Shown here piece after piece: positions 39,472 through 49,161 of a stretch of 64,000 nucleotides of DNA; the first letter of the stretch is position 1; each line of letters opens with the position of its first letter. Made by a program: the position numbers and the translations under genes. The stretch is from an uncultured Gammaproteobacteria bacterium. GTDB lineage: Bacteria > Pseudomonadota > Gammaproteobacteria > Pseudomonadales > Litorivicinaceae. A model generated the notes under the pieces. That model was not told the DNA's origin, made no database searches, and saw nothing but the letters and a program-made list of their open reading frames with translations. The stretch covers positions 89,236 to 153,235 of the forward strand of contig CAJXNQ010000001.1 in the NCBI GenBank assembly GCA_913057215.1, written 5' to 3'.

Positions 39472-41698
39472 ATCACGCGAGCTGCACCCAATCCAACTCG
39501 ACGCTGATTTATCCTCAGAAAACTGGCCAAAACGTTTTGCCAAGCAGGCAGGATTGAAGTCGAGTAAGCAACTCGCTAAAGCGGTCGAACTCATCGAGTT
39601 ACTCGAGTCTCAAGATGAAAATGCCAAGCATTGGCGGGGTCCGGATGCCCACCGATTTGGTCTTGAGATGGCCGATATTTTATCAACCATGCCGATCGAT
39701 GAGGATGCGCTGGTCGCAGCTGTATTGTATCGATCCGTTCGGATCGGCCGACTGGCACTTCGTGATGTGCGAGACCGCTTTGGTAAAAAGCCAGCCAAGT
39801 TAATTGAGGGTGTGCAGCAGATGGCGATTATCAGCCAAGCGCGCCAGGACACCCACAAGCAGTTTTTGGGCGCCGCTGAGACCCAGGCGGATGCGGTGAG
39901 GCGCATGCTGGTTGCCGTGATCGATGATGTCCGTGTTGCACTGATCAAGCTTGCCGAGCGCACCGCCGCACTCCGGGCTGCCAAAACAGCCGATGCACCA
40001 CGTCGTATCAAGGTGGCGCGGGAAGTGGCAGAAGTCTACGCGCCGCTCGCCCATCGGCTGGGTATCGGGCACTTGAAATGGGAGCTTGAGGATCTGAGTT
40101 TTCGGTATCTGCATGAAGCCGATTACAAACAGATCGCGAAGGCGCTCGCAGAGCGACGCGAGGATCGTGAGCGCTACATTGAGGAATTGGTGACACAGAT
40201 TGGACGCACCTTGAAGCGTGAGGGGATCAAGGCCGATCTGACGTGGCGAGCAAAACACATCTATTCGATTTGGCGGAAAATGCAGCGTAAGCAGGTGGAT
40301 TTTTCGCAAATTTATGACGTTCGAGCGATTCGGGTGTTGGTGAAAAGTATTCAGGATTGCTACGCCGTCTTGGGATTGATTCATGGGTCGTATCAGAGCA
40401 TCCCTCATGAATTCGATGATTATGTGGCCTCACCCAAACCCAATGGGTATCGCTCATTACACACCGCGGTGATCGGTCCTCAAGGCAAAGTTGTCGAAGT
40501 CCAGATCCGAACCACACAAATGCACGAAGAGGCAGAATATGGCGTCTGTGCTCATTATCGGTATAAGGGCACCGATGCTGAGGGTGATTCTCGACAAGCA
40601 GCCTATGAGGAAAAAATTGGCTGGTTGCGGCAGGTGCTTGATTGGCATGACGAGGTTGGAGATTTACTTGAATTGTCTGATGCGCTCCGTCAAGACGTGC
40701 TTGAGGATCGCATTTACGTGTTCACACGAGACGGGCATGTGGTGGATTTGCCAGCCGGATCGACGCCGCTAGATTTTGCCTACAAAGTGCACACCGAGAT
40801 CGGGCATTCCTGTCGGGGTGCGAAGGTCAATCGTAAGATTGTGCCACTGACCTATCGACTGAAAGTCGGTGACCAAGTGGATATTCTCAGGCAAACGGAG
40901 CCGCGTCCCAGTCGAGATTGGCTCAATCAGTCACTGGGGTATCTCAAGACGTCTCGCGCACGTGCAAAAGTGCAATCCTGGTTCAAGCAACTGGATCGTG
41001 AGCAAAATGTGTCGGCAGGCAAGCAGCTGATTGATGCCGAAATCAAGCGCCTGGCGTTGGGCGCTGTCGACTTGTTGCCTGTGGCTGAGGTGTTGAATTT
41101 GCAAGCCGTTGAGGATCTGTATGCAGCGGTCGGCGCCGGTGATGTGCGCGTGTCCCAGGTGGTCGGTGCAGTCAGTCGATTATCAGGTGCGACACAGCGC
41201 GAGCTGGATCTTGAGCCACGACAGGCGTCCCCACATACACGGACAGAAGGCATTCAAATTCGAGGTGTCGGAAAGCTGCTGACGCAAATTGCCACCTGTT
41301 GCCATCCGGTACCCGGAGATTCCATCGTCGGATTTATCACAAAAAATCGAGGCGTCAGTATTCATCGAGACGACTGCACCAACCTTCTGTCTCTGCAAGA
41401 AGAGCAACCTGAGCGGATCATTGAGGTGCAGTGGGGGCACGAGCAACGAGAGACCTATCCTGTGGAGGTCGAAATCACAGCCTATGATCGCCATGGTTTA
41501 TTGCGTGATATCACCTCTGTTTTTGCCAACGAGGGTGTCAATGTCACCGGAATGCAGACGCGCACGGATGCTTCATCGAACACGGCGCGCTTGCAACTCT
41601 CGATTGAGGTCACTGATCTCACGCAGTTGTCTCATGTGCTTGATCGGGTCCAGGGGATTCATAACATCATGCAGGCGAAACGGATTCGGGCGATATGA
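39464..41698 (+). CDS. relA: GTP pyrophosphokinase RelA
   Basis: Ribosome-associated (p)ppGpp synthetase of the stringent response, 744 residues, the E. coli length. The hydrolase domain is degenerate: where SpoT has an HD dyad this reads V-L-Y-R-S-V-R, so hydrolysis should be lost as in typical RelA. Synthetase motifs Y-D-V-R-A-I-R and P-N-G-Y-R-S-L-H-T-A are intact. TGS domain near 400, zinc-finger-like C-C-H-P-V-P-G-D near 610, C-terminal ACT domain. A hydrolase (SpoT) must be elsewhere. The stop overlaps mazG (ATGA). Confidence 0.96.
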   Translation: MVKSRELHPIQLDADLSSENWPKRFAKQAGLKSSKQLAKAVELIELLESQDENAKHWRGPDAHRFGLEMADILSTMPIDEDALVAAVLYRSVRIGRLALRDVRDRFGKKPAKLIEGVQQMAIISQARQDTHKQFLGAAETQADAVRRMLVAVIDDVRVALIKLAERTAALRAAKTADAPRRIKVAREVAEVYAPLAHRLGIGHLKWELEDLSFRYLHEADYKQIAKALAERREDRERYIEELVTQIGRTLKREGIKADLTWRAKHIYSIWRKMQRKQVDFSQIYDVRAIRVLVKSIQDCYAVLGLIHGSYQSIPHEFDDYVASPKPNGYRSLHTAVIGPQGKVVEVQIRTTQMHEEAEYGVCAHYRYKGTDAEGDSRQAAYEEKIGWLRQVLDWHDEVGDLLELSDALRQDVLEDRIYVFTRDGHVVDLPAGSTPLDFAYKVHTEIGHSCRGAKVNRKIVPLTYRLKVGDQVDILRQTEPRPSRDWLNQSLGYLKTSRARAKVQSWFKQLDREQNVSAGKQLIDAEIKRLALGAVDLLPVAEVLNLQAVEDLYAAVGAGDVRVSQVVGAVSRLSGATQRELDLEPRQASPHTRTEGIQIRGVGKLLTQIATCCHPVPGDSIVGFITKNRGVSIHRDDCTNLLSLQEEQPERIIEVQWGHEQRETYPVEVEITAYDRHGLLRDITSVFANEGVNVTGMQTRTDASSNTARLQLSIEVTDLTQLSHVLDRVQGIHNIMQAKRIRAI

Positions 41699-42498
41699 CA
41701 GCGTATCAGCTCGACGATTTATTGCATTTGATGGCCTGTCTGCGTGATCCAGTCCATGGATGTCCGTGGGATATTGCGCAGGACTTCAAAGATATTGTGC
41801 CTTTCACACTCGAGGAGGCTTATGAGGTTGCCGATGCAATTGAGCGCGACGACCTCGAGGCTCTGCCCGGTGAGCTTGGGGATTTGCTATTTCAAGCGGT
41901 ATTCTATGCACAGATCGCGAAAGACCGGGATCTGTTCTCTTTTGACGATGTTGTGCATCACATCACTCAAAAACTGCTTGCAAGGCACCCGCACGTGTTT
42001 CCCGATGGAACGCTTCAAAGTTTTGGCCAAGCTGCAGACCAGTCCGTCGATTCCGTCAAAGAAACATGGGAAAAGACCAAAGCTGAGGAGCGAGCCTCTC
42101 GTGGCCAGTTGGGCCTGTTTGATGATGTCCCTCGGGTGCTTCCAGCAACAACGCGCGCCCACAAAATTCAAAAACGCGCTGCCCGCATTGGCTATGACTG
42201 GTCCGATGTCCAGGGTGTCTTCGACAAGGTCCGCGAGGAGTCACGTGAACTCCAAGAGGCGCTTGCCGACTCTGATTCGGCAGCTGTACGCGAAGAGTTT
42301 GGTGATTTGCTCTTTACAATGGTCAGCCTTGGCAGGCATCTTGGTCTTGATAGTGAGCAAATGCTCAGAGCTGCCACACAGAAATTTGAAACACGAATGA
42401 TGCGTGTGATCGCCATGGCAGATGCTGAAGGGATTGCCCTGTCGGAGGCCTCAAACACAGTCAAGGAACGACTCTGGGATCGAGCGAAAATACGCTGA
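41695..42498 (+). CDS. mazG: Nucleoside triphosphate pyrophosphohydrolase MazG
   Basis: Hydrolyses NTPs to NMP and pyrophosphate; in E. coli it tempers starvation responses. 267 residues with the two tandem MazG domains: C-P-W-D near 25 with E-E-A-Y-E-V and E-L-G-D-L-L-F-Q, repeated C-terminally as E-S-R-E-L-Q and E-F-G-D-L-L-F. It follows relA by a 4-nt overlap, the usual relA-mazG arrangement. Confidence 0.95.
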   Translation: MTAYQLDDLLHLMACLRDPVHGCPWDIAQDFKDIVPFTLEEAYEVADAIERDDLEALPGELGDLLFQAVFYAQIAKDRDLFSFDDVVHHITQKLLARHPHVFPDGTLQSFGQAADQSVDSVKETWEKTKAEERASRGQLGLFDDVPRVLPATTRAHKIQKRAARIGYDWSDVQGVFDKVREESRELQEALADSDSAAVREEFGDLLFTMVSLGRHLGLDSEQMLRAATQKFETRMMRVIAMADAEGIALSEASNTVKERLWDRAKIR

Positions 42499-42513
42499 TC
42501 CAAGTAATACGAT

Positions 42514-45153
42514 ATGGAATTACACCCCTCATTACGTGAGAACGTCCGATTGCTCGGCGAGCAACTTGGAGACATCATGGTCGCCGATCGAGGTGCTGCA
42601 TTTCTCGATACGGTCGAGCAACTGCGGGCACTCTCCAAGGCAGTCCATCAGGGTGACGTCAACGCCCGCACTCAGTTAATCGAGGCTGTCTCTAAACTCG
42701 AGGGCGAGACCCTGATCGCTGTTGCGCGTGCTTTCACACAATTTTTGAATCTCTCAAATATCGCCGAACAGCATCATCGCGTGCGCAAACATCGCGGGGA
42801 TTTCGGTGAGAGTGATCCCTACCTCGATGAGACGGCGATTCCCGCGTTGTTAAAACGCCTCGTCGAGCAGAATTTACCAACCGAGACGTTGCATCAGACG
42901 TTAGCTGAGATGCAAATTGACCTTGTATTGACCGCTCATCCAACGGAATCAATGCGTCGGACACTGATTCAGAAGTATGAAAAGATTGCAGATTGTCTGT
43001 CTGAGTTTGATGGCGGTGCTCTGTCTGAACGTCGAGAAACCCACATCAAGCGAAGATTGAAGCGATTGGTCAGCGAGTGTTGGCATACCAATGAGATGCG
43101 TGCCACCCGACCAACGCCTGTGGATGAGGCCAAATGGGGTTTCGCCATGATTGAAAACTCGCTTTGGCAGGCTGTCCCGGATTATCTACGGGACCTCAGT
43201 CATCAAATTCAACAGGTCACAGGCCAAGAATTGGCGCCGGACATTGCGCCAATTCGGTTGTGCTCTTGGATGGGCGGCGATCGAGACGGTAATCCGCATG
43301 TGACTCATGCGGTGACACGTGAGGTGATCGCGCTTGCTCGGTGGGCCGCTGCCGATTTGTATCAACGCGATTTGGCGATGCTGACCGCTGATTTATCGAT
43401 GTCTCGAGGCACTGAAGCACTCATGGCTGAGGCGGGTGCAGGCGAGATTGAACCCTATCGAGTCATCCTAAAACGTCTCCGCGCAGAGTTGGCGCAATTG
43501 CAGCGACAGATTGAAGCGGATCTTGCTGGAGAGTCTGTTGAGTGCCCGAGCACCCTAAAGACCACTGATGATTTGTTGCGTCCCATGCGCCTGATCTGGG
43601 ATTCACTGCATGCTTGCGGCATGGGTGAGATCGCAGACGGCTACTTATTGGATACCCTCAGACGTATTGCAACCTTTGGCCTGAACCTCGTGACGCTTGA
43701 TATCCGTCAAGAGTCCAGCCGGCATACCGAGGCACTTTCAGAACTGACAGATGCGCTGGGTCTGGGCCACTATGCCGACTGGGACGAGTCCACCCGGATC
43801 TCGTTTTTAAAGCAGGAGCTTGCGAATCCTCGACCGTTGATCCCACTTGATTTCGTCGGTTCAGACTCAGTGCGCGAAGTGATCTCGACCTGCCATGTCC
43901 TAGCATCCACGGATCCAGGTGCTCTGGGCTCGTATGTCATTTCAATGGCGCAACATGCATCCGATGTGTTGGCTGTGATGCTATTGCAAAAAGCATCTGG
44001 GATAACCAAGCCGCTCCCCGTGTCTCCGTTATTTGAGACCTTGGATGATCTTGAGCGCGCACCAGCGGTTCTCAACACCTTGCTGTCGGATCCAGAGTAT
44101 GTCCAAGCGATTGGTGGTGTGCAGCATGTCATGATCGGGTATTCCGACTCTGCAAAAGACGCAGGGACTCTGGGCGCTGCCTGGGCGCAATATCGAGCGC
44201 AACACGCACTGACTGAAGTGGCCAAGGCGCATAATGTGAAACTGATCCTATTTCATGGGCGTGGAGGCACGGTCGGGCGAGGCGGTGGGCCCGCACATCG
44301 AGCAATCCTTGCACAACCTCCGGGCTCTGTAGCAAATGCCATCCGGGTCACTGAGCAGGGTGAGATGATTCGCTGGAAATACGGGCTACCAGATTTGGCA
44401 GCACAAACACTGACGTCCTATGTGCATGCGGTGATGCAGGCCACCTTGATGCCTGATCCTGAGCCAGATCCCAAGTGGCTTCACGCCATTGAGCAACTTG
44501 CATCAATGGCCGTTCCCAGTTACCGCGCGGTGGTTCAGGAAGACCCTGAGTTCATTGCCTATTTTCGTCACGTAACCCCTGAGGGTGCCTTGGCAAAGTT
44601 GCCACTTGGTTCGCGACCGGCCACACGAAAGGCTGATGGTGGAATCGAGAGTCTCCGAGCAATTCCATGGATTTTTGCGTGGATGCAAATGCGTCTGATG
44701 CTGCCTGCGTGGCTTGGGACGGATGCTGCCTTTCGTCAGCACATCGAAGACGATGGGCTCGCCACATTGCGGGAGATGTATGCAAACTGGCCGTTTTTTA
44801 CGGTCTATGTGGACATGCTAGAAATGGTGTTGGCAAAAAGCGATGCCGATGTGGCGCTGCACTATGAACGGGTGCTGGCAGATGAGGAGTTGCCGCTTGG
44901 TCAGCGGCTTCGAAGTCGCTTGAAGATTGCCATTGAGTCGATTCTTGAGATTAAGGATATCAGCGGGCTGTTAGAAAACGATCCAGCCATTGCGCGTGCG
45001 CTCGCGGTCCGGCATCCCTACCTTGAACCCCTGCATGTGTTGCAGGCTGAACTCTTGCGTCGCGATCGCGATTTGCCCTCTGATCCTCGTGTTGAGTGCG
45101 CGTTGCAGTCCTCTGTCGCAGGCATCGCCGCCGGTATGCGAAATACCGGGTGA
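42514..45153 (+). CDS. ppc: Phosphoenolpyruvate carboxylase
   Basis: Carboxylates PEP to oxaloacetate, refilling the TCA cycle. 879 residues versus 883 in E. coli. Catalytic His in V-L-T-A-H-P-T-E-S near 147, bicarbonate/PEP loop F-H-G-R-G-G-T-V-G-R-G-G-G-P near 586, G-Y-S-D-S-A-K-D-A-G-T near 547, and the terminal G-M-R-N-T-G. It opposes ppsA in pyruvate/PEP flow. No close operon partner follows; adk starts about 80 nt later. Confidence 0.97.
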   Translation: MELHPSLRENVRLLGEQLGDIMVADRGAAFLDTVEQLRALSKAVHQGDVNARTQLIEAVSKLEGETLIAVARAFTQFLNLSNIAEQHHRVRKHRGDFGESDPYLDETAIPALLKRLVEQNLPTETLHQTLAEMQIDLVLTAHPTESMRRTLIQKYEKIADCLSEFDGGALSERRETHIKRRLKRLVSECWHTNEMRATRPTPVDEAKWGFAMIENSLWQAVPDYLRDLSHQIQQVTGQELAPDIAPIRLCSWMGGDRDGNPHVTHAVTREVIALARWAAADLYQRDLAMLTADLSMSRGTEALMAEAGAGEIEPYRVILKRLRAELAQLQRQIEADLAGESVECPSTLKTTDDLLRPMRLIWDSLHACGMGEIADGYLLDTLRRIATFGLNLVTLDIRQESSRHTEALSELTDALGLGHYADWDESTRISFLKQELANPRPLIPLDFVGSDSVREVISTCHVLASTDPGALGSYVISMAQHASDVLAVMLLQKASGITKPLPVSPLFETLDDLERAPAVLNTLLSDPEYVQAIGGVQHVMIGYSDSAKDAGTLGAAWAQYRAQHALTEVAKAHNVKLILFHGRGGTVGRGGGPAHRAILAQPPGSVANAIRVTEQGEMIRWKYGLPDLAAQTLTSYVHAVMQATLMPDPEPDPKWLHAIEQLASMAVPSYRAVVQEDPEFIAYFRHVTPEGALAKLPLGSRPATRKADGGIESLRAIPWIFAWMQMRLMLPAWLGTDAAFRQHIEDDGLATLREMYANWPFFTVYVDMLEMVLAKSDADVALHYERVLADEELPLGQRLRSRLKIAIESILEIKDISGLLENDPAIARALAVRHPYLEPLHVLQAELLRRDRDLPSDPRVECALQSSVAGIAAGMRNTG

Positions 45154-45219
45154 TTGCACCATTGGGTAACTTGCTTCGATAGACCAAAAACCGCTAGGGT
45201 TTGGGCATTCAATAAATAA

Positions 45220-45894
<675 letters not shown>

Positions 45895-45898
45895 GTTG

Positions 45899-46963
45899 AT
45901 GCTCAGACGGCCACGGCTGTATCGATCTCAGGAAGCTCTGGTCGCAAACTATCAGCGTCTGTGTGAATTAGCCGCCGGCGCTGAATGTGCGGCATCAATC
46001 AAGGCCAATGCCTATGGAATTGGCGTTGAGTTTGTCGCGCCGATATTGCACGAGGCCGGATGCCAAACGTTCTTCGTGGCGCATGCCCACGAGGGTATTG
46101 CGCTCAGACAATGTGTTCCGAAGGCGAGAATCTTTGTGTTCCATGGGCTGGGCGCGGATGCAGTCGAGACCTTTTCGGCTCATCGCCTGCAACCTGTCTT
46201 AAATTCCTTTGAGGACGTGGCGCGTGCTGCAGGTCATCATTTGGTGCCCGCGATTCATGTGGACACGGGCATGCATCGCCTCGGTATCCATACAGATGAG
46301 CTGGACTCCGTCTTTGAGTGCTTAAGCGAGTCAGAGTGTGCACTGGTGATGAGTCACCTGAGTAGTGCCGATGACCCAAGATCCACAATGCCTGAGCAAC
46401 AATGTCGCGCATTTCGAAACGTACTCGATCAGTGTCCGCACTCGATCCCGGGATCGTTGGCGAACACAGCTGGGGTCTTGAGGGGTCCTGCATTTCATTT
46501 TCAAATGGTGCGCCCTGGGATTGGCTTATATGGAGGTTCTCCGGACCCGCATGATCCGAAAGGTTTTCAGTCGGTCGTGCGCTGGGAGGCACCGGTGTTG
46601 CAAGTGGCAACAGTACAACCAGGCGAACCAATCGGCTATGGGGGTCAATTCCAAACAAACCGGGAGACACAGGTGGCAACACTTGCGACCGGCTATGCAG
46701 ATGGCTATCTGCGCTGCTTAGGCGATCGCGCAGCGGTTGCGATCGATGGGTTTCGCTGTCCCGTGATTGGTCGAGTGAGCATGGATTTAGTCACGATCGA
46801 CGTGACTGACTATCTTCGACAAGGCGGGGTGCTGCGTGAGGGGCAATGGGTTGAAGTACTCGGCTCAAGTATCAGTTTGGATGAGCTGGCCGTCCATGCA
46901 CAGACGATTGGCTATGAGTTACTCACGCGGCTTGGTCATCGGTTTGAGTCGATTGAGCACTGA
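45899..46963 (+). CDS. alr: Alanine racemase
   Basis: PLP enzyme interconverting L- and D-alanine for cell-wall synthesis. 354 residues. PLP-lysine about K35 in S-I-K-A-N-A-Y-G, catalytic Tyr in I-G-Y-G-G-Q-F near 248, and C-terminal barrel with R-V-S-M-D-L. G-Y-G-G-Q-F replaces the more common V-G-Y-G in enteric Alr. The ATG at 45899 follows a TTG; it starts 4 nt after the adk stop. Confidence 0.92.
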   Translation: MLRRPRLYRSQEALVANYQRLCELAAGAECAASIKANAYGIGVEFVAPILHEAGCQTFFVAHAHEGIALRQCVPKARIFVFHGLGADAVETFSAHRLQPVLNSFEDVARAAGHHLVPAIHVDTGMHRLGIHTDELDSVFECLSESECALVMSHLSSADDPRSTMPEQQCRAFRNVLDQCPHSIPGSLANTAGVLRGPAFHFQMVRPGIGLYGGSPDPHDPKGFQSVVRWEAPVLQVATVQPGEPIGYGGQFQTNRETQVATLATGYADGYLRCLGDRAAVAIDGFRCPVIGRVSMDLVTIDVTDYLRQGGVLREGQWVEVLGSSISLDELAVHAQTIGYELLTRLGHRFESIEH

Positions 46964-47015
46964 ACTTGCCTTGGCCCGATAAACCCCGAATACTAGCGTT
47001 TCACAAGGGGAATCC

Positions 47016-47654
47016 ATGCCAACTGTCTACCTCGATGCAAGCCGTGACACCCTCACCTTGGGTTTAAAAACAGCCGAGTCTTTGCATCGCTTCGAATCAA
47101 TTGAGGGCCGTCATGACAATGTCCTGTTGCCCACTCTCGATCGCCTCATCGTTGAAAGTGGATATCAATCAACAGATCTGACTCATTGGGTTGTTGTTAA
47201 TGGTCCCGGAAGTTTCACAGGCCTTCGAATCGCGGTGTCGTGTGTTCATGCGATCGATGCGGTCACACCGTGTCATGTGTTGCCGATTGATAGTTTGTCG
47301 TTGTTGGCTGCCAATGCTCAGAAGGAGTGCGACGAAGCGGTCATCGATGCACGGATGGGTGAGGTCTATGTGGGCTGCGATATGAACGCTGAGGGTGTAT
47401 TTCAGACCATCGAAATCAAGCCAATGCATGCGTTGATGCCTCGATCGACGCGCGTGTGTTTTGACAGTGAGATGGCAATCTTTTCTGGAATTGCATCACC
47501 GGTCACATGTCGATTGGACGCGTTGGTCAAGTTAGCAGATGCCCAGCCAGCGGATGCATGGATTGCCGGTCACCAACTGACGCCACGTTACGTCCGAAAT
47601 ACCGTGTCTTGGAAGCCTTTGTCCGAACAGCCCTCGAAACTCTATGACGCTTGA
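47016..47654 (+). CDS. tsaB: tRNA threonylcarbamoyladenosine biosynthesis protein TsaB
   Basis: Scaffold partner of TsaD in making t6A at position 37 of ANN-decoding tRNAs. 212 residues, ASKHA fold with G-P-G-S-F-T-G-L-R-I near 66 and D-A-R-M-G-E-V-Y-V near 108. The family is usually about 220-230 residues, so the C-terminal domain is slightly short. AAGGGG precedes the ATG; the 3' end overlaps uppP by 11 nt. Confidence 0.93.
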   Translation: MPTVYLDASRDTLTLGLKTAESLHRFESIEGRHDNVLLPTLDRLIVESGYQSTDLTHWVVVNGPGSFTGLRIAVSCVHAIDAVTPCHVLPIDSLSLLAANAQKECDEAVIDARMGEVYVGCDMNAEGVFQTIEIKPMHALMPRSTRVCFDSEMAIFSGIASPVTCRLDALVKLADAQPADAWIAGHQLTPRYVRNTVSWKPLSEQPSKLYDA

Positions 47655-48441
47655 ATACGCATTCTTCCTCGCGCTCATTCAGGGAATCACTGAGTTTTTG
47701 CCGATTTCCAGCTCGGCACATTTGATATTACCGTCGGCGCTCTTTGGATTGCCTGATCAAGGGCTTGCCTTTGATGTGGCGGTTCATTTTGGATCTTTAG
47801 GTGCTGTCTGTTTGGCTCTGAGAGTGCACTGTGCGCGGATCGCGCGCGGTATGCTCGTCGGTTTTGGATCTCGCTATCCGCGTCATGCCCGATTGGGTTG
47901 GATGCTGGTCATTGCCACGTTACCAGCAGTCGTCTTGGGTCTACTCCTAAAAGAATTGATCGAGGGTGTGCTGCGCGCGGACTGGGTCATTGCTGTCACG
48001 ACGATTGGGTTTGGCTTGCTCCTCTGGTGGGCGCATTATCAGAGAGGCCATCGAGGGCTTGCATCGATGAATATCTCCGATGCTGTTGTGCTGGGCTTGG
48101 CGCAAGCCCTGGCACTGATTCCTGGAACATCGCGCTCAGGGATTACACTGACTGCGGGGCTATGGCTTGGGTTAGACCGGCGGACAGCCGCGACCTTTTC
48201 ATTTTTGATGTCGATTCCCATCATCTTGGGCGCGGCCTTGGTGAAACTGTTGGATTTATTGGCATCCACTGAACCTGTTCCTTGGGATGCCGTTGTTCTC
48301 GGCGTGCTGATTAGCTTTGTGGCAGCGTATGTCTGTGTTCGATTGTTCCTGACATGGATCCAACGTATTGGCCTTCTGCCATTTGTGGTCTACCGACTCG
48401 GTCTTGGATTGGTGTTGGTCGGTGCGATGCTGATGTACTGA
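47644..48441 (+). CDS. uppP: Undecaprenyl-diphosphatase UppP (BacA)
   Basis: Integral membrane phosphatase that recycles undecaprenyl pyrophosphate for peptidoglycan synthesis and gives bacitracin resistance. 265 residues, about eight helices; active-site blocks G-I-T-E-F-L-P-I-S-S-S-A-H and P-G-T-S-R-S-G-I-T. It is translated from an ATG inside tsaB. Confidence 0.95.
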   Translation: MTLEYAFFLALIQGITEFLPISSSAHLILPSALFGLPDQGLAFDVAVHFGSLGAVCLALRVHCARIARGMLVGFGSRYPRHARLGWMLVIATLPAVVLGLLLKELIEGVLRADWVIAVTTIGFGLLLWWAHYQRGHRGLASMNISDAVVLGLAQALALIPGTSRSGITLTAGLWLGLDRRTAATFSFLMSIPIILGAALVKLLDLLASTEPVPWDAVVLGVLISFVAAYVCVRLFLTWIQRIGLLPFVVYRLGLGLVLVGAMLMY

Positions 48442-48510
48442 CCCCAAGTCCAGTCGTCCCCATTTGATGATTTCAGCGTCTAGGCTGTGCTCAGATTTTT
48501 GGAGGCCCTG

Positions 48511-49161
48511 ATGACGATTCCTGTGACTTTGATCTCACCACAAACATTTTTTATTGACGCATGTCTTGGCGCATTTGAGCGCAGTGAATTACAACTGCGC
48601 TGTCGGGTGTTCCAACAACGGTTTGACCTTTCTGAACTCGGCGAAGAGCGCCCACGTATCGTGATCTTCGATGCCGCGACAGATTGGATGTCACCCTTGG
48701 TGTTACTTGATCGATTGAAAAAATTACAACCCGATGCGCGGATGATTTGTTATCTACATCAATTATCCGGAGGCCGTGCCCAGAGCTTGCTGAATTTAAA
48801 CGTCCGAGGACTCTGTGATCGCCGGATTTCAGCGACAGATTTGGTCGCTGGTATGAAGCGTGTGCTGCGCGGTGAAACATTTTTATCGCCGCGCGTCGCT
48901 CAATCACTGGCGCTGGGTCAACTGCGTCGCGACGACCCATTTTATGCGCTTTCAGCGCGCGAGCTGACTGTTTGTGATCTGGTGACATCCGGGATCAAGG
49001 CGCCAGAAATTGCGAGCACACTCGATGTCTCACCGAAAACGATCAATACCTATCGCTATCGGATTTTTGAAAAGTTAGGGATTGATTCGGATGTTCAGTT
49101 AACACATCTCGCCTACCGTCACGGGCGGAAGGCGTTAGAATCAGAGCATGAGCGAATTTGA
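48511..49161 (+). CDS. GacA-position LuxR-type regulator with degenerate receiver
   Basis: 216 residues from the ATG at 48511, preceded by GGAGG. The C-terminal LuxR-type helix-turn-helix is intact (L-S-A-R-E-L-T-V, P-K-T-I-N-T-Y-R-Y-R-I-F-E-K-L). The order regulator-uvrC-pgsA is that of gacA/uvrY, and the DNA-binding region resembles GacA. The receiver is eroded: the acidic pair is replaced by Ser9-Pro10 and the conserved Lys by Arg104, although Asp54 remains at the phospho-acceptor position. Phosphorylation-independent activity or an unusual switch is inferred. It overlaps uvrC by 14 nt. Confidence 0.85.
   Translation: MTIPVTLISPQTFFIDACLGAFERSELQLRCRVFQQRFDLSELGEERPRIVIFDAATDWMSPLVLLDRLKKLQPDARMICYLHQLSGGRAQSLLNLNVRGLCDRRISATDLVAGMKRVLRGETFLSPRVAQSLALGQLRRDDPFYALSARELTVCDLVTSGIKAPEIASTLDVSPKTINTYRYRIFEKLGIDSDVQLTHLAYRHGRKALESEHERI

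Noticed and set aside
39464..41698. Calling the (p)ppGpp enzyme a bifunctional SpoT/Rel
   Set aside because: The HD dyad required for hydrolysis is missing from the N-terminal domain, which is the RelA condition.
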